Source: an uncultured Pseudomonadota bacterium
Lineage (GTDB): Bacteria > Pseudomonadota > Gammaproteobacteria > Steroidobacterales > Steroidobacteraceae
Reading direction: 5' to 3'
Assembly (NCBI GenBank): GCA_903908265.1
Contig: CAIVRI010000048.1
Location: 1 to 43,562, forward strand
DNA length: 43,562 nt
Shown here: in pieces, positions 8,663 to 16,120 of the stretch
Layout of the letters: each line of letters starts with the position of its first letter
Position numbering within the stretch: the first letter of the stretch is position 1
Translations under genes and position numbers: made by a program
The notes under the pieces: generated by a model
Databases searched by the model: none
What the model saw: the letters and a program-made list of their open reading frames with translations, nothing else
What the model was told of the DNA's origin: nothing

Positions 8663-9243
8663 GCGCCCTGATGGCGAATCGACTCTTGGCCGGGCCGTCC
8701 TTGGCCTCTGTCAAACGACGTCGTTTGATGCTCATTGGATTGATCGTATTACTCGTTGCAGGCACCGTGATCTATTACAGTGAGTCGGCCCGTCAGAGCG
8801 CCCAACAGCAGTCAGCGGCTGGTCTCTCGCAGGCGCGTGCGCGGGCAATCGCTCGGGCCAAAGTGCTGGCAAAAGCCAGTGCCGCGCGGGCCGCAGCACC
8901 GAAGTCGTTGATCGCCGCGGGTCGCGTCGCGCCCTCCACACAGTCCGCTGCGCTGTTCGCGCCGCACTCGTGGTACGTGGCGCCGCCGCCGGTCGCTGCT
9001 GTTGCAGAGGCACCGGCCGCGCCGACTGCGCCGCCGCTGCCGTACGCGTTTGTCGGTAGCTATACGCCAGCGGGCGAACGGGCCACTTACTTCCTTTCTC
9101 GTGCGGATCGAGTAATCGACGCACATATCGGCGATAAATTAGATGGTGTTCTTCTCTTCGAGAAAATCGAAGGGGGGCAACTCGTGTTCAACTACTTGCC
9201 GCTCAACATCCGGCAGACGCTGCCGGCCGGAGTCGTCCAGTGA
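8659..9243 (+). CDS. GspC/PilP-like periplasmic connector
   Basis: A 194-residue protein with a membrane helix at about residues 24-41 (LMLIGLIVLLVAGTVIYY), a long Ala-rich and Pro-rich linker (about 45-128) and a small C-terminal beta domain (PYAFVGSYTPAGERATYFLS to the end). That domain resembles the homology region of GspC or the PilP beta domain, which contacts the N0 domain of the secretin. It lies immediately before the secretin gene, as pilP lies before pilQ, and overlaps that gene by 4 nt (GTGA). It probably bridges inner-membrane platform and outer-membrane channel. Confidence 0.7.
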   Translation: MSALMANRLLAGPSLASVKRRRLMLIGLIVLLVAGTVIYYSESARQSAQQQSAAGLSQARARAIARAKVLAKASAARAAAPKSLIAAGRVAPSTQSAALFAPHSWYVAPPPVAAVAEAPAAPTAPPLPYAFVGSYTPAGERATYFLSRADRVIDAHIGDKLDGVLLFEKIEGGQLVFNYLPLNIRQTLPAGVVQ

Positions 9244-11723
9244 AGTCTTTTGCTATTCGAATGATGGTCCTTTCCCTTGTCTTGACCCTGGCGGGCTGTG
9301 CCGCGGAGTCACTCCATCGGGAGGGCATCTCTGCGGTCGATCACGGCCAGTACGAGGTCGGTATTGCCAAACTAGGCGATGCGGCACGGCGTGATCCGAA
9401 CAACCTGATCTACCGGATGGACCTGCTGTCGCGGACGGAGCGGGCTGTGCAGTTGCTGCTGTCGCAGGGCGATGCCGCGCGGGCCGCGGGTGATCCCAGT
9501 GCCGCAGAACTCGCATTTCGGCGCGTGTTGGCGATAGAGCCCTCCAACCCACGGGCCAAGAATGGACTCTCTCAGGTCCGCGCTGACGTGGCGCATACGG
9601 AGCGTTTGACCAAAGCGCAGACATTGTTTGATAAAAGAGATCTGGATGGGGCCGAGATCGAGTTGCGCGCGGTGCTCGAAGAAGACGCCTCTTTTGTCCC
9701 AGCACAGAATCTGCTCGCGAAATTGCAGAGCTCGCGTGGGCCGGTCAGTGCGGTGCCGACTTTGAAAACCAAGGACAGTCGGGCGGTCACGCTGCAGTTC
9801 CGGGACGCGCAGACCAAGATGGTGTTTGAGGTGCTCGCGCGCCAGACGGGCTTGAACTTCATCTTTGATAAAGATGTGAAGAGCGAAGGTAAAACCACCA
9901 TTTTCGTGAGTGGCGTGCCAGTCGAATCCGCCATCGACTTGATCCTGGCGCAGAACCAGCTCGCCAAGCAGGTGTTGTCTGAAAATATGGTTCTGATCTA
10001 TCCGGCGACGCCGGCCAAGCAGAAGGAATACCAGGAAGAAATCGTGCACTCCTTCTATCTGGCCAATGCGGCGGTAAAAGACGTCGAGAATCTCCTCAAA
10101 ACCGTGCTCGGTGTGAAAACGTTGTTCGTGGATGAGCGGGCCAACCTCGTGGTCATGCGCGATACGCCAGAGCATATTCGGATGGCGGAGAAACTGGTCT
10201 CGTCGATCGATGTGGCCGAGCCGGAAGTAATCCTTGAGGTCGAAGTACTGGAGGCGGCGCATACGCTGCTCGATCAGCTCGGTATCCGTTATCCGTCGGC
10301 CGTGAATTTCACCCCGACTCCGTTGGCGGCGGCCGCGGCCGCGGCAGGGGGGACCACGGTGACGACGGGTCCTACGGGGACCTCGATGCATATCGATGAC
10401 TATCTGCATCAGAACCGCAATACGATCACCGTCTCGAACTTGACCGGTGGCGTGGATTTTCTGAAGACCACGGGCCAGACGAATGTACTGTCGAGTCCAC
10501 GGATTCGGGCCAAGAACAAAGAAAAAGCCAAGATCATGATTGGCGATCGCGTACCGGTGGTGACCTCGGGTGCCTCCGCGGGCGCCGGCACGTCGTCCTT
10601 CGCCACCAGCAGCGTGCAGTATCTGGAAGTCGGTCTGAACCTGGACGTGACGCCGACGATTCACCTCGATGGCAATGTGCAGATCAAAGTTGGCCTCGAA
10701 GTATCCTCGATCGTGAAAGAGTTTGACGTGGCAACCGGCAATGGCGGCCAGACCCACGTGTACCAGATCGGCACGCGCAATGCGGCGACTACGCTCGAAT
10801 TGAAGGACGGCGAAACCCAAGTCCTCGCGGGCCTCGTGACGGACACCGATCAGAAGAGTTCTTCTCACTTGCCTGGACTCGGCGACTTGCCGATCTTGGG
10901 CCGTTTGTTCGGCTCGAACGGGACGAAACGCGACAAGAGCGAGATCATCCTCTCGATCACGCCGCGGATCATCCGGGCGCAAAGTCGGCCGACGGTGGAC
11001 GCCACCGAATTCTGGTACGGCACCGAGGCGCAGACCCGTTCGGCGCCATTCTCGAACGCGCATGCGACGGACACCGGTTCGGCCGCAGCGCCGGCAACGG
11101 GTGGCGGCGGCGTGTCGATGATGTCGGCACCGTCAACGTCGTCCGTTGCGATGCCACCGGTCGCGTCGCGTGCCTTGCCACAGCGGATGGATGCGGGCAC
11201 TGCGCTGCAGACGCCGGCGTCGGCGCCGGCGGCCGAAGGAACAAACAGCGCGGAAGCCCCGGCAGCCGCCGGGGGTGCGGCCCCCACGGTGGCGACACCG
11301 GCAGCCAAAGACAGCACGGCGCCGACCAAGGCCTCGGATGGCAAAGCCCGGGTCACGCTGGAGGGGCCGACGTCCGCGAAGGTCGGCGAAGAGTTGACGG
11401 TGGCGGTTCGCCTCGACGGCGCGACCGGCGCCGGCAAAGTGCGCACGCAACTGCGCTTTGATCCCACGGCGCTGCAGGTGGTCTCGGCGGACGCCGGTGA
11501 CGTGGCGCCGGGCGGCAAGGTCGATCTGCGCGCCGGCGGTGTGCAACTCGACTCGGGGGCCACGCCGGTCAGTGCCAGCGGCAGTTTGCTGAATGTGCGC
11601 TTCAAGGTGCTGCTGGCCCGTCCGACCGTGACCGTGTCGACCCAGGTCATCCTGATGGGTGAGGATGGCGTGGCGCTGGCGACCACGCAGGCGACCCCGC
11701 TGGCGATTGCCGCCCTACCGTAA
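9240..11723 (+). CDS. gspD: Lipoprotein secretin with C-terminal cohesin domain (GspD/PilQ family)
   Basis: An 827-residue outer-membrane channel from GTG 9240. A lipoprotein signal peptide ends in LAGC (Cys20), which may let the secretin reach the outer membrane without a pilotin. TPR-like repeats fill about residues 25-170 (AARRDPNNLIYRMD; RVLAIEPSNPRAKNGL). Next come N0/STN (about 180-235) and N1 (about 255-325) domains. The secretin domain (about 380-580) has VPVVTSGASAG, VQYLEVGLNLDVTPTIH and the closing LPGLGDLPILGRLFG. After an Ala/Pro-rich linker (about 600-700), residues 703-827 form a cohesin-type beta-sandwich (LTVAVRLDGATGAGKVRTQL; FDPTALQVVSADAGD). Cohesin-tailed secretins are known from other proteobacteria, but what the domain binds is not established here. 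It could hold a secreted scaffold at the cell surface. Confidence 0.93.
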   Translation: MKSFAIRMMVLSLVLTLAGCAAESLHREGISAVDHGQYEVGIAKLGDAARRDPNNLIYRMDLLSRTERAVQLLLSQGDAARAAGDPSAAELAFRRVLAIEPSNPRAKNGLSQVRADVAHTERLTKAQTLFDKRDLDGAEIELRAVLEEDASFVPAQNLLAKLQSSRGPVSAVPTLKTKDSRAVTLQFRDAQTKMVFEVLARQTGLNFIFDKDVKSEGKTTIFVSGVPVESAIDLILAQNQLAKQVLSENMVLIYPATPAKQKEYQEEIVHSFYLANAAVKDVENLLKTVLGVKTLFVDERANLVVMRDTPEHIRMAEKLVSSIDVAEPEVILEVEVLEAAHTLLDQLGIRYPSAVNFTPTPLAAAAAAAGGTTVTTGPTGTSMHIDDYLHQNRNTITVSNLTGGVDFLKTTGQTNVLSSPRIRAKNKEKAKIMIGDRVPVVTSGASAGAGTSSFATSSVQYLEVGLNLDVTPTIHLDGNVQIKVGLEVSSIVKEFDVATGNGGQTHVYQIGTRNAATTLELKDGETQVLAGLVTDTDQKSSSHLPGLGDLPILGRLFGSNGTKRDKSEIILSITPRIIRAQSRPTVDATEFWYGTEAQTRSAPFSNAHATDTGSAAAPATGGGGVSMMSAPSTSSVAMPPVASRALPQRMDAGTALQTPASAPAAEGTNSAEAPAAAGGAAPTVATPAAKDSTAPTKASDGKARVTLEGPTSAKVGEELTVAVRLDGATGAGKVRTQLRFDPTALQVVSADAGDVAPGGKVDLRAGGVQLDSGATPVSASGSLLNVRFKVLLARPTVTVSTQVILMGEDGVALATTQATPLAIAALP

Positions 11724-11741
11724 TTTAACCGACATATATAT

Positions 11742-12248
11742 ATGACTGGGTTCGGGGGACGTCGTAGGTCGCAAGTCCGGGTGCGTGGGTTCACGATCAT
11801 TGAGCTCGTGATTACTTTGGTGATCATGGCGCTGTTGGCGACGGCCGTCCTCCCATCCGCCCAGTTGATGTACCAGCGTGAGCGCGAGTCGCAATTGCGC
11901 GATGCGCTGCGCACGATTCGGACCGCCATCGATGCCTACAAGAAGGCCACGGATACCGGCCGTATCAAGAAAGAGATTGATAAGTCCGGCTACCCGCCGG
12001 ACTTGCAGACCCTAGTCGACGGCGTGGACGATGCGCGTAGCCCCAAGGACGGGGTCAAGATCTATTTCTTGCGGGCGATACCGCGCGATCCGCTGTGGCC
12101 AGACATGCATACGCCGGCCGCCGAGACGTGGGCGTTGCGCTCCTATGCCAGCCCCCCGGATGCCCCAGAACCCGGTGACGACGTCTATGACGTCCACTCA
12201 ATGTCCCTGAAAGCCGGTCTGAACGGAGTGCTCTACAGTGCTTGGTAG
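11742..12248 (+). CDS. Minor pseudopilin, GspG/H-like
   Basis: A 168-residue prepilin with the processing site VRG-FTIIELVITLVIMALLAT, including Glu at +5, after a basic 16-residue leader. The globular part has two pseudopilin-like turns (KSGYPPDLQTLVDG; FLRAIPRDPLWPD) and ends SLNGVLYSAW-like (AGLNGVLYSAW). It would sit at the tip of the pseudopilus or act as a second major subunit. It starts 18 nt after the secretin stop. The ATG lies in an ATATATATATG stretch with no Shine-Dalgarno sequence, unusual within this operon; translation may depend on coupling to the secretin gene. The next gene overlaps its end by 11 nt. Confidence 0.88.
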   Translation: MTGFGGRRRSQVRVRGFTIIELVITLVIMALLATAVLPSAQLMYQRERESQLRDALRTIRTAIDAYKKATDTGRIKKEIDKSGYPPDLQTLVDGVDDARSPKDGVKIYFLRAIPRDPLWPDMHTPAAETWALRSYASPPDAPEPGDDVYDVHSMSLKAGLNGVLYSAW

Positions 12249-12618
12249 GAAGAACCGCGGCTTCACGCTGCTCGAGTTGCTGGTGGTGATGGCGATTATC
12301 GCGACCCTACTCACGATTGCGGTGCCCCGCTACTTCAAGTCCCTGGAACGGTCCAAGGAGACGGTGCTGCGTCAGGACCTGTCCACCCTGCGTGAGCAGA
12401 TTGATCGCTATGCCGGCGATAAAGGGCACTATCCAGAATCGTTGGCCGTATTAGTGACCGATCATTATCTGCGCGCAGTTCCGGTGGATCCGTTCACGGG
12501 CGACAACGAGCATTGGTTGCCGATTGCCTCGGATGAAGCCGAGAATCCCGGCCTCAAGGATGTGAAGAGTGGGGCCGAGGGCAATGGCCAAAACGGCGTT
12601 CCCTATGCCGAGTGGTAG
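12238..12618 (+). CDS. Pseudopilin, GspG-like
   Basis: A 126-residue prepilin starting at GTG 12238, with GGAG at 12225-12228. The leader MLGRKNRG is followed by FTLLELLVVMAIIATLLT with Glu at +5. The C-terminal part carries GHYPESLAVLVTDHYLRAVPVDPFTG and ends VKSGAEGNGQNGVPYAEW, the family's terminal signature. It is shorter than the GspG at 3376-3804 and clearly paralogous to it. It overlaps genes on both sides, so it belongs to the same transcript. Confidence 0.9.
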   Translation: MLGRKNRGFTLLELLVVMAIIATLLTIAVPRYFKSLERSKETVLRQDLSTLREQIDRYAGDKGHYPESLAVLVTDHYLRAVPVDPFTGDNEHWLPIASDEAENPGLKDVKSGAEGNGQNGVPYAEW

Positions 12619-13114
12619 CCGACCTCGCCGCGTTGCCGGCGTCACCTATTTCGGCATCCTGGTTCTCGTCGCCCTGATCGGTTTGTCGTTGGCGCTGGCG
12701 GCCCCGGTGGTCAGTACCGCCCTGCGGCGTGACAACGAGACGCAATTGCTGTGGGTGGGCCATGCCTACCGCGAAGCGATCGGCCGCTACTATCACCATC
12801 ACGGGCGCTTTCCCGTGGATTTACCGGCATTGCTGGCCGATCCGACCGGCACGGTGCCGGAGCATTACCTGCGTACCCTCTATCCGGACCCCATGACCAC
12901 AGACACGCCGTGGGTGCTGCAAAAGGCCCCAGACGGCGGCGTCATGGGCATCGCCAGCGGGTCGACCAAGGTCCCCATCAAAGTGGCCCGTTTCGAGGAA
13001 GAGGATGTGGACTTCGACAAGGCCGCCACTTACGCCGATTGGCGGTTCATTTATGACCCGAATTTCGGCACCGCGAAGTACAGCCCCTCCGTGTTCGGCG
13101 CCCCAAAGCGCTAA
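12569..13114 (+). CDS. Atypical minor pseudopilin lacking Glu+5
   Basis: I used GTG 12569 because AAGGA (12556-12560) sits 8 nt ahead; ATG 12584 and ATG 12605 are alternatives with poorer ribosome sites. The 181-residue product has a pilin-like hydrophobic helix beginning at GVTYFGILVLVALIGLSLAL. The position matching Glu+5 is Gly, as in tip subunits of the GspK type, which also lack this Glu. The rest includes RYYHHHGRFPVDLPALLADP and YLRTLYPDPMT, resembling pseudopilin turns, and ends with a WRFIYDPNFG segment. It is the last gene of the secretion operon and is a good candidate for the pseudopilus tip. Confidence 0.75.
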   Translation: MGPRAMAKTAFPMPSGSRPRRVAGVTYFGILVLVALIGLSLALAAPVVSTALRRDNETQLLWVGHAYREAIGRYYHHHGRFPVDLPALLADPTGTVPEHYLRTLYPDPMTTDTPWVLQKAPDGGVMGIASGSTKVPIKVARFEEEDVDFDKAATYADWRFIYDPNFGTAKYSPSVFGAPKR

Positions 13115-13155
13115 GTGCGTGCCGCCGCCGCAGGGCGGGCGGCGCGGTACTTTCG
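13113..13155 (+). terminator. GC-rich hairpin after the secretion operon (possible terminator)
   Basis: It begins at the stop codon of the last pseudopilin. The outer arms AAGT (13113-13116) and ACTT (13149-13152) enclose GCCGCC (13121-13126) pairing with GGCGGC (13138-13143). Only a short TTT follows, so termination would be weak. The rest of the 427-bp gap to the Sco gene holds the palindrome at 13293-13310 and the small open frame at 13444-13542. Confidence 0.35.
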
Positions 13156-13292
13156 AACGACAAAGACCCTCGAGGGCGCGCACCCACCCCTCCCGCTAGC
13201 GGCTCTAAGGCCGTCAGCCCTGCCCCTGAGCCGCCGTCTGTGACCCAACGCACAGTTCTCGCTTGTCCTTTAGGGGGCAGAAACCGGCGTTC

Positions 13293-13310
13293 TCGTGACC
13301 GACCTCACGA
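13293..13310. promoter_or_regulatory. CRP/FNR-family-like palindrome TCGTGA-N6-TCACGA upstream of the oxidase operon
   Basis: A perfect inverted repeat, TCGTGA-CCGACC-TCACGA, followed by the AT-rich AAATTAAATTT. It shares 11 of its 12 arm bases and the 6-nt spacer with the site at 3174-3191 before the secretion operon. CATACT at 13359-13364 is a possible -10 element and would give a class I activator distance, but this is weak. The same family of regulator may control both operons. Confidence 0.5.
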
Positions 13311-13443
13311 AAATTAAATTTGAGCCCGCTCAGGCGGTTGCACGCCGCATCTGATGTGCATACTGCCCTCCGTCATGGCGGATTGGCCGCCGTGGCGAGG
13401 GTAACCCTGTAGGGGGTGCCCAAAAAAAGGAGAAGTCGACCTG

Positions 13444-13542
13444 ATGTCCCCCCGGATGCGGTCGGTGCAACCTTGGCGAAGTGCGGTGGTGTCTCTAACT
13501 GGAGTCACTGCCGTAAGGGATAGAAGAAAAGGGACGTGTTGA
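13444..13542 (+). CDS. Possible 32-residue leader peptide coupled to the Sco gene
   Basis: ATG 13444 follows AAGGAG (13427-13432) at an 11-nt distance and opens a 32-codon frame (MSPRMRSVQPWRSAVVSLTG, then 12 more residues ending GTC). Its TGA at 13540-13542 overlaps the ATG of the Sco gene (TGATG), the usual form of translational coupling. The peptide is basic, with no signal peptide and no CxxxC motif. It may be a regulatory upstream frame or chance; I do not recognise it. Confidence 0.3.
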   Translation: MSPRMRSVQPWRSAVVSLTGVTAVRDRRKGTC

Positions 13543-14177
13543 TGACTATTCGGACCTTCGTTTTGCTGGGTTTTGCCGCATGCACCGCGCTGTTTGGCGT
13601 TGGCGCGTCTGCGGACGAGCCGATGCCAGCGGATCCGCATGCGCACCACCACGCCATGATGGAAGCGCCCGCCCCAGTGCGTCGCTCCGAAGTGTCCTAC
13701 CAGGTGCCAGCGGTCCGCCTTGTGCGCGACGACGGGCATCCGGTGGCGCTGCGGGACGAACTGGCCAGCGATCGTCCCGTCGTCCTGACCTTCATCTACA
13801 CCAGCTGCACCACCGTCTGCCCGCTCACGAGCCAAACTCTGTCGCAACTACAGTCGCGATTGGGCGCCGCCCGCGATCAGGTCCAACTCCTGTCTATCTC
13901 GATCGACCCAGAACAGGACACGCCGGTACGTCTCGCCGAATACGCGAAAACGTTCCACGCAGGTCCCGAGTGGCGCCACTACACCGGCACCCTCGCCGCG
14001 AGCCAAACGGCGCAGCGGGCTTTTGACGTTTATCGCGGTAACAAAATGAACCACTCCCCGGCCATTCTCGTGCGGGCTTCCGCCGAGGCCAACTGGGTGC
14101 GGTTTGATGGCTTTGCCACGGCGGATCAGCTTTTGGCTGAACTGCCGATGACGAAGATGGCTGCGGTAGCTCGGTGA
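13542..14177 (+). CDS. Sco1/SenC-family copper chaperone / thiol oxidoreductase
   Basis: A 211-residue periplasmic protein from ATG 13542; a GTG at 13536 would add two residues. The Sec signal peptide ends near ASA-DE. The mature N-terminus has a His/Met-rich patch, MPADPHAHHHAMMEAP, that could bind copper. The thioredoxin-like Sco domain has FIYTSCTTVCPLT, the CxxxC copper site. It continues with LLSISIDPEQDTPVRLAEYA and a distal His in KMNHSPAILV at the place of the third Sco ligand. Sco proteins load copper into cytochrome oxidase CuA; here the next genes encode multicopper oxidase subunits, so copper delivery to those is the likely role. It opens the oxidase operon. Confidence 0.9.
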   Translation: MTIRTFVLLGFAACTALFGVGASADEPMPADPHAHHHAMMEAPAPVRRSEVSYQVPAVRLVRDDGHPVALRDELASDRPVVLTFIYTSCTTVCPLTSQTLSQLQSRLGAARDQVQLLSISIDPEQDTPVRLAEYAKTFHAGPEWRHYTGTLAASQTAQRAFDVYRGNKMNHSPAILVRASAEANWVRFDGFATADQLLAELPMTKMAAVAR

Positions 14178-14182
14178 ATCTC

Positions 14183-14269
14183 ATGACCCAACCTTGCCTG
14201 ATGGCCCTGGTTTTGGCCTGTACGGCGACTGATCCCTACCGCGCGTTCTCGGAGGATGCGACATGTTGA
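14183..14269 (+). CDS. Possible 28-residue upstream open frame overlapping the oxidase subunit gene
   Basis: The 85-bp gap between the Sco and oxidase genes contains ATG 14183 and a 28-codon frame (MTQPCLMALVLACTATDPYR, then eight residues). Its TGA overlaps the first codons of the oxidase gene by 7 nt. There is no good ribosome site. The N-terminus is hydrophobic and has cysteines. It may be chance. Confidence 0.2.
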   Translation: MTQPCLMALVLACTATDPYRAFSEDATC

Positions 14270-16104
14270 GCGTTTCACGCTTGGTTCGAATGCTGCCCGT
14301 TCTCGGGCTCTTGTTGGCGGCTTTTGGTGCGCAGGCACAGAGCTTCCGCGTACAGTGCCCGACGTCGACGCGGTCGCACCCCACCGGTGATGGTATTAAG
14401 TGCCAACAAGTCGGTGGTGGTGACGGTTACGTCACCATGGGCGACGGCCAACAGCTCTACTTGTTCGGCTTCGGGCCCTTGTCCGGTCTGTCCGACATCT
14501 ACCAGGGCAAGCCGGGCACGCAGCCGCAGACCGCCTTCAATACGGCCTTTGGTCCGGTGACGGGAACGCCGAGCGCTTTGGTCGGCCAGCCGCAGCAGGG
14601 TTTCACCTTCAACGGTGCGATCGGTTTGACGCAGGACTACAACGTCGATCCTTGGTCGGCCGGCACGGAGTTCCTCCCCGGCGCCTATACGCGCAACGGC
14701 AACAATATCTATCGGTCGACCACGGGCGGTTTCACCGCCGCGGGCACGCTGACAGTGCCGGCGACCGGTCCTACGGGCACCGGGGCCAGCATTATCGACG
14801 GCTCGGTGATCTGGGCCTGGGATAGCACGCTGCTCGACGGTCACGTCGAAGCGCGCCCGATCATGGACGTGGGCGTCATGAACGCCAGCGCCCCCGCGCC
14901 ATTGATGGCGATCGACGAAGACGATGAATTGTTCATCACCCTGACCAACGTCGGCATGATCATGCGGCCCGACCTGTTCGAGCAGCACACGGTCCACTTC
15001 CACGGCTACGCCAACGCCTCCTCGATCTATGACGGTGTGCCCGACGCCTCGGTCGCGATCAACATTGGCGGCAGTTTCAGCTATTACTACCTCGCGCCGG
15101 ATGCTGGCACCTACTTCTGGCACTGCCATATCGCACCGGCTGAGCACTTGCAGATGGGCATGGTCGGTCAATTGTATGTGCGCCCGCGCCAGAACAAAGT
15201 CACGCCAGGCCAATCACTGCGCGCCGCCTTGATTCAATGGGAAGATGTGGGCAGCGGTGGCTTGACCACGGCGCTACCGCAGCACACCGCGACTGCCGCG
15301 GATTGGGCGAGCTACGAGCCGTTTCGCAAGCGTTGCGATCACGACATCCTGTGCTCTGCACCAATCCCCCCGGCTAACCCCGCGGTGCGTGCGGCCACTG
15401 GCGGCTATGCGTACAACGACGGCGACGGTTCCACGTACTACGACGTGGAATACCCGATCCAGATGATGGGCTTCGACCCGAACTTCCACTTCGTCGGTAT
15501 GACCTTCAACCCGGAAGACTTTATCGGGATGAAAGACAAGTACCTGACGCTGAACGGCCGCAGCTACCCGGATACGGTCGGTGGTTACACCTGCACCGGC
15601 AACGAACCGGTCGGCACCCGTGAAGCGGCACAGTGCGCCACGCCAGGGACGTCAAAGAACACCGTCGCAGGCGCGAAGGTGGTGCCGGGTCCGATGCAGA
15701 CGCAAGCGGCGGACGGCACCATGCACACCTCCCAAGTCCTGCCGTCCGTCATCAATATCCCGCTGAACGGTAAGGCGCTGCTACGACTGTCCAACCTCAG
15801 CACCACGGAAATGCACACCTTGGCCTCCTTGGGTGTGCCGATGAACGTTGTCGGCTGGCACGCGCGCCTGCTGCGCGATCTTGCTGGCAACAACATGATG
15901 TACCGCACGAACTCGATCACCATTGGTGGTGGCGAGTCGGCGGATGTGATCCTGGACGCGACGGGCCTGCCTGTCGGATCTAAGTTTTATCTCTACACGC
16001 CCAACTTGGACGAACTGTCGAATGATGCAGAAAACTTCGGTGGCATGATGACCGAAGTCAATATCTGTACCTCAGTCGACCCGACGACCAAAGTCTGCAG
16101 CTAA
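14263..16104 (+). CDS. Multicopper oxidase subunit carrying the type 1 copper site
   Basis: A 613-residue exported protein; the signal peptide ends at AQA-QS (residue 26) and GGAGG lies at 14251-14255. Its copper motifs are HTVHFHG (H242, H245, H247) and WHCHIAPAEHLQMGM (H287, C288, H289, H295, M300). By the standard multicopper-oxidase rules these give a full type 1 site (H242, C288, H295, M300) and four histidines for the trinuclear centre. The spacing HCH-x5-H-x4-M is two residues longer than the usual HCH-x3-H-x4-M. The C-terminal half holds another cupredoxin-like domain (INIPLNGKALLRLSNLS; GGGESADVILDATG) without copper ligands. HSH and a second HxH motif, needed for a complete oxidase, are absent here but present in the next gene product. 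It would oxidise a substrate such as a metal ion or organic in the periplasm or outside. Confidence 0.88.
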   Translation: MLSVSRLVRMLPVLGLLLAAFGAQAQSFRVQCPTSTRSHPTGDGIKCQQVGGGDGYVTMGDGQQLYLFGFGPLSGLSDIYQGKPGTQPQTAFNTAFGPVTGTPSALVGQPQQGFTFNGAIGLTQDYNVDPWSAGTEFLPGAYTRNGNNIYRSTTGGFTAAGTLTVPATGPTGTGASIIDGSVIWAWDSTLLDGHVEARPIMDVGVMNASAPAPLMAIDEDDELFITLTNVGMIMRPDLFEQHTVHFHGYANASSIYDGVPDASVAINIGGSFSYYYLAPDAGTYFWHCHIAPAEHLQMGMVGQLYVRPRQNKVTPGQSLRAALIQWEDVGSGGLTTALPQHTATAADWASYEPFRKRCDHDILCSAPIPPANPAVRAATGGYAYNDGDGSTYYDVEYPIQMMGFDPNFHFVGMTFNPEDFIGMKDKYLTLNGRSYPDTVGGYTCTGNEPVGTREAAQCATPGTSKNTVAGAKVVPGPMQTQAADGTMHTSQVLPSVINIPLNGKALLRLSNLSTTEMHTLASLGVPMNVVGWHARLLRDLAGNNMMYRTNSITIGGGESADVILDATGLPVGSKFYLYTPNLDELSNDAENFGGMMTEVNICTSVDPTTKVCS

Positions 16105-16120
16105 TCTCAGGAGAGCCGCG

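Noticed and set aside
13444-13542. A CruR-type copper-sensing upstream peptide
   Set aside because: The needed CxxxC motif is absent, so only a generic coupled upstream frame can be claimed.
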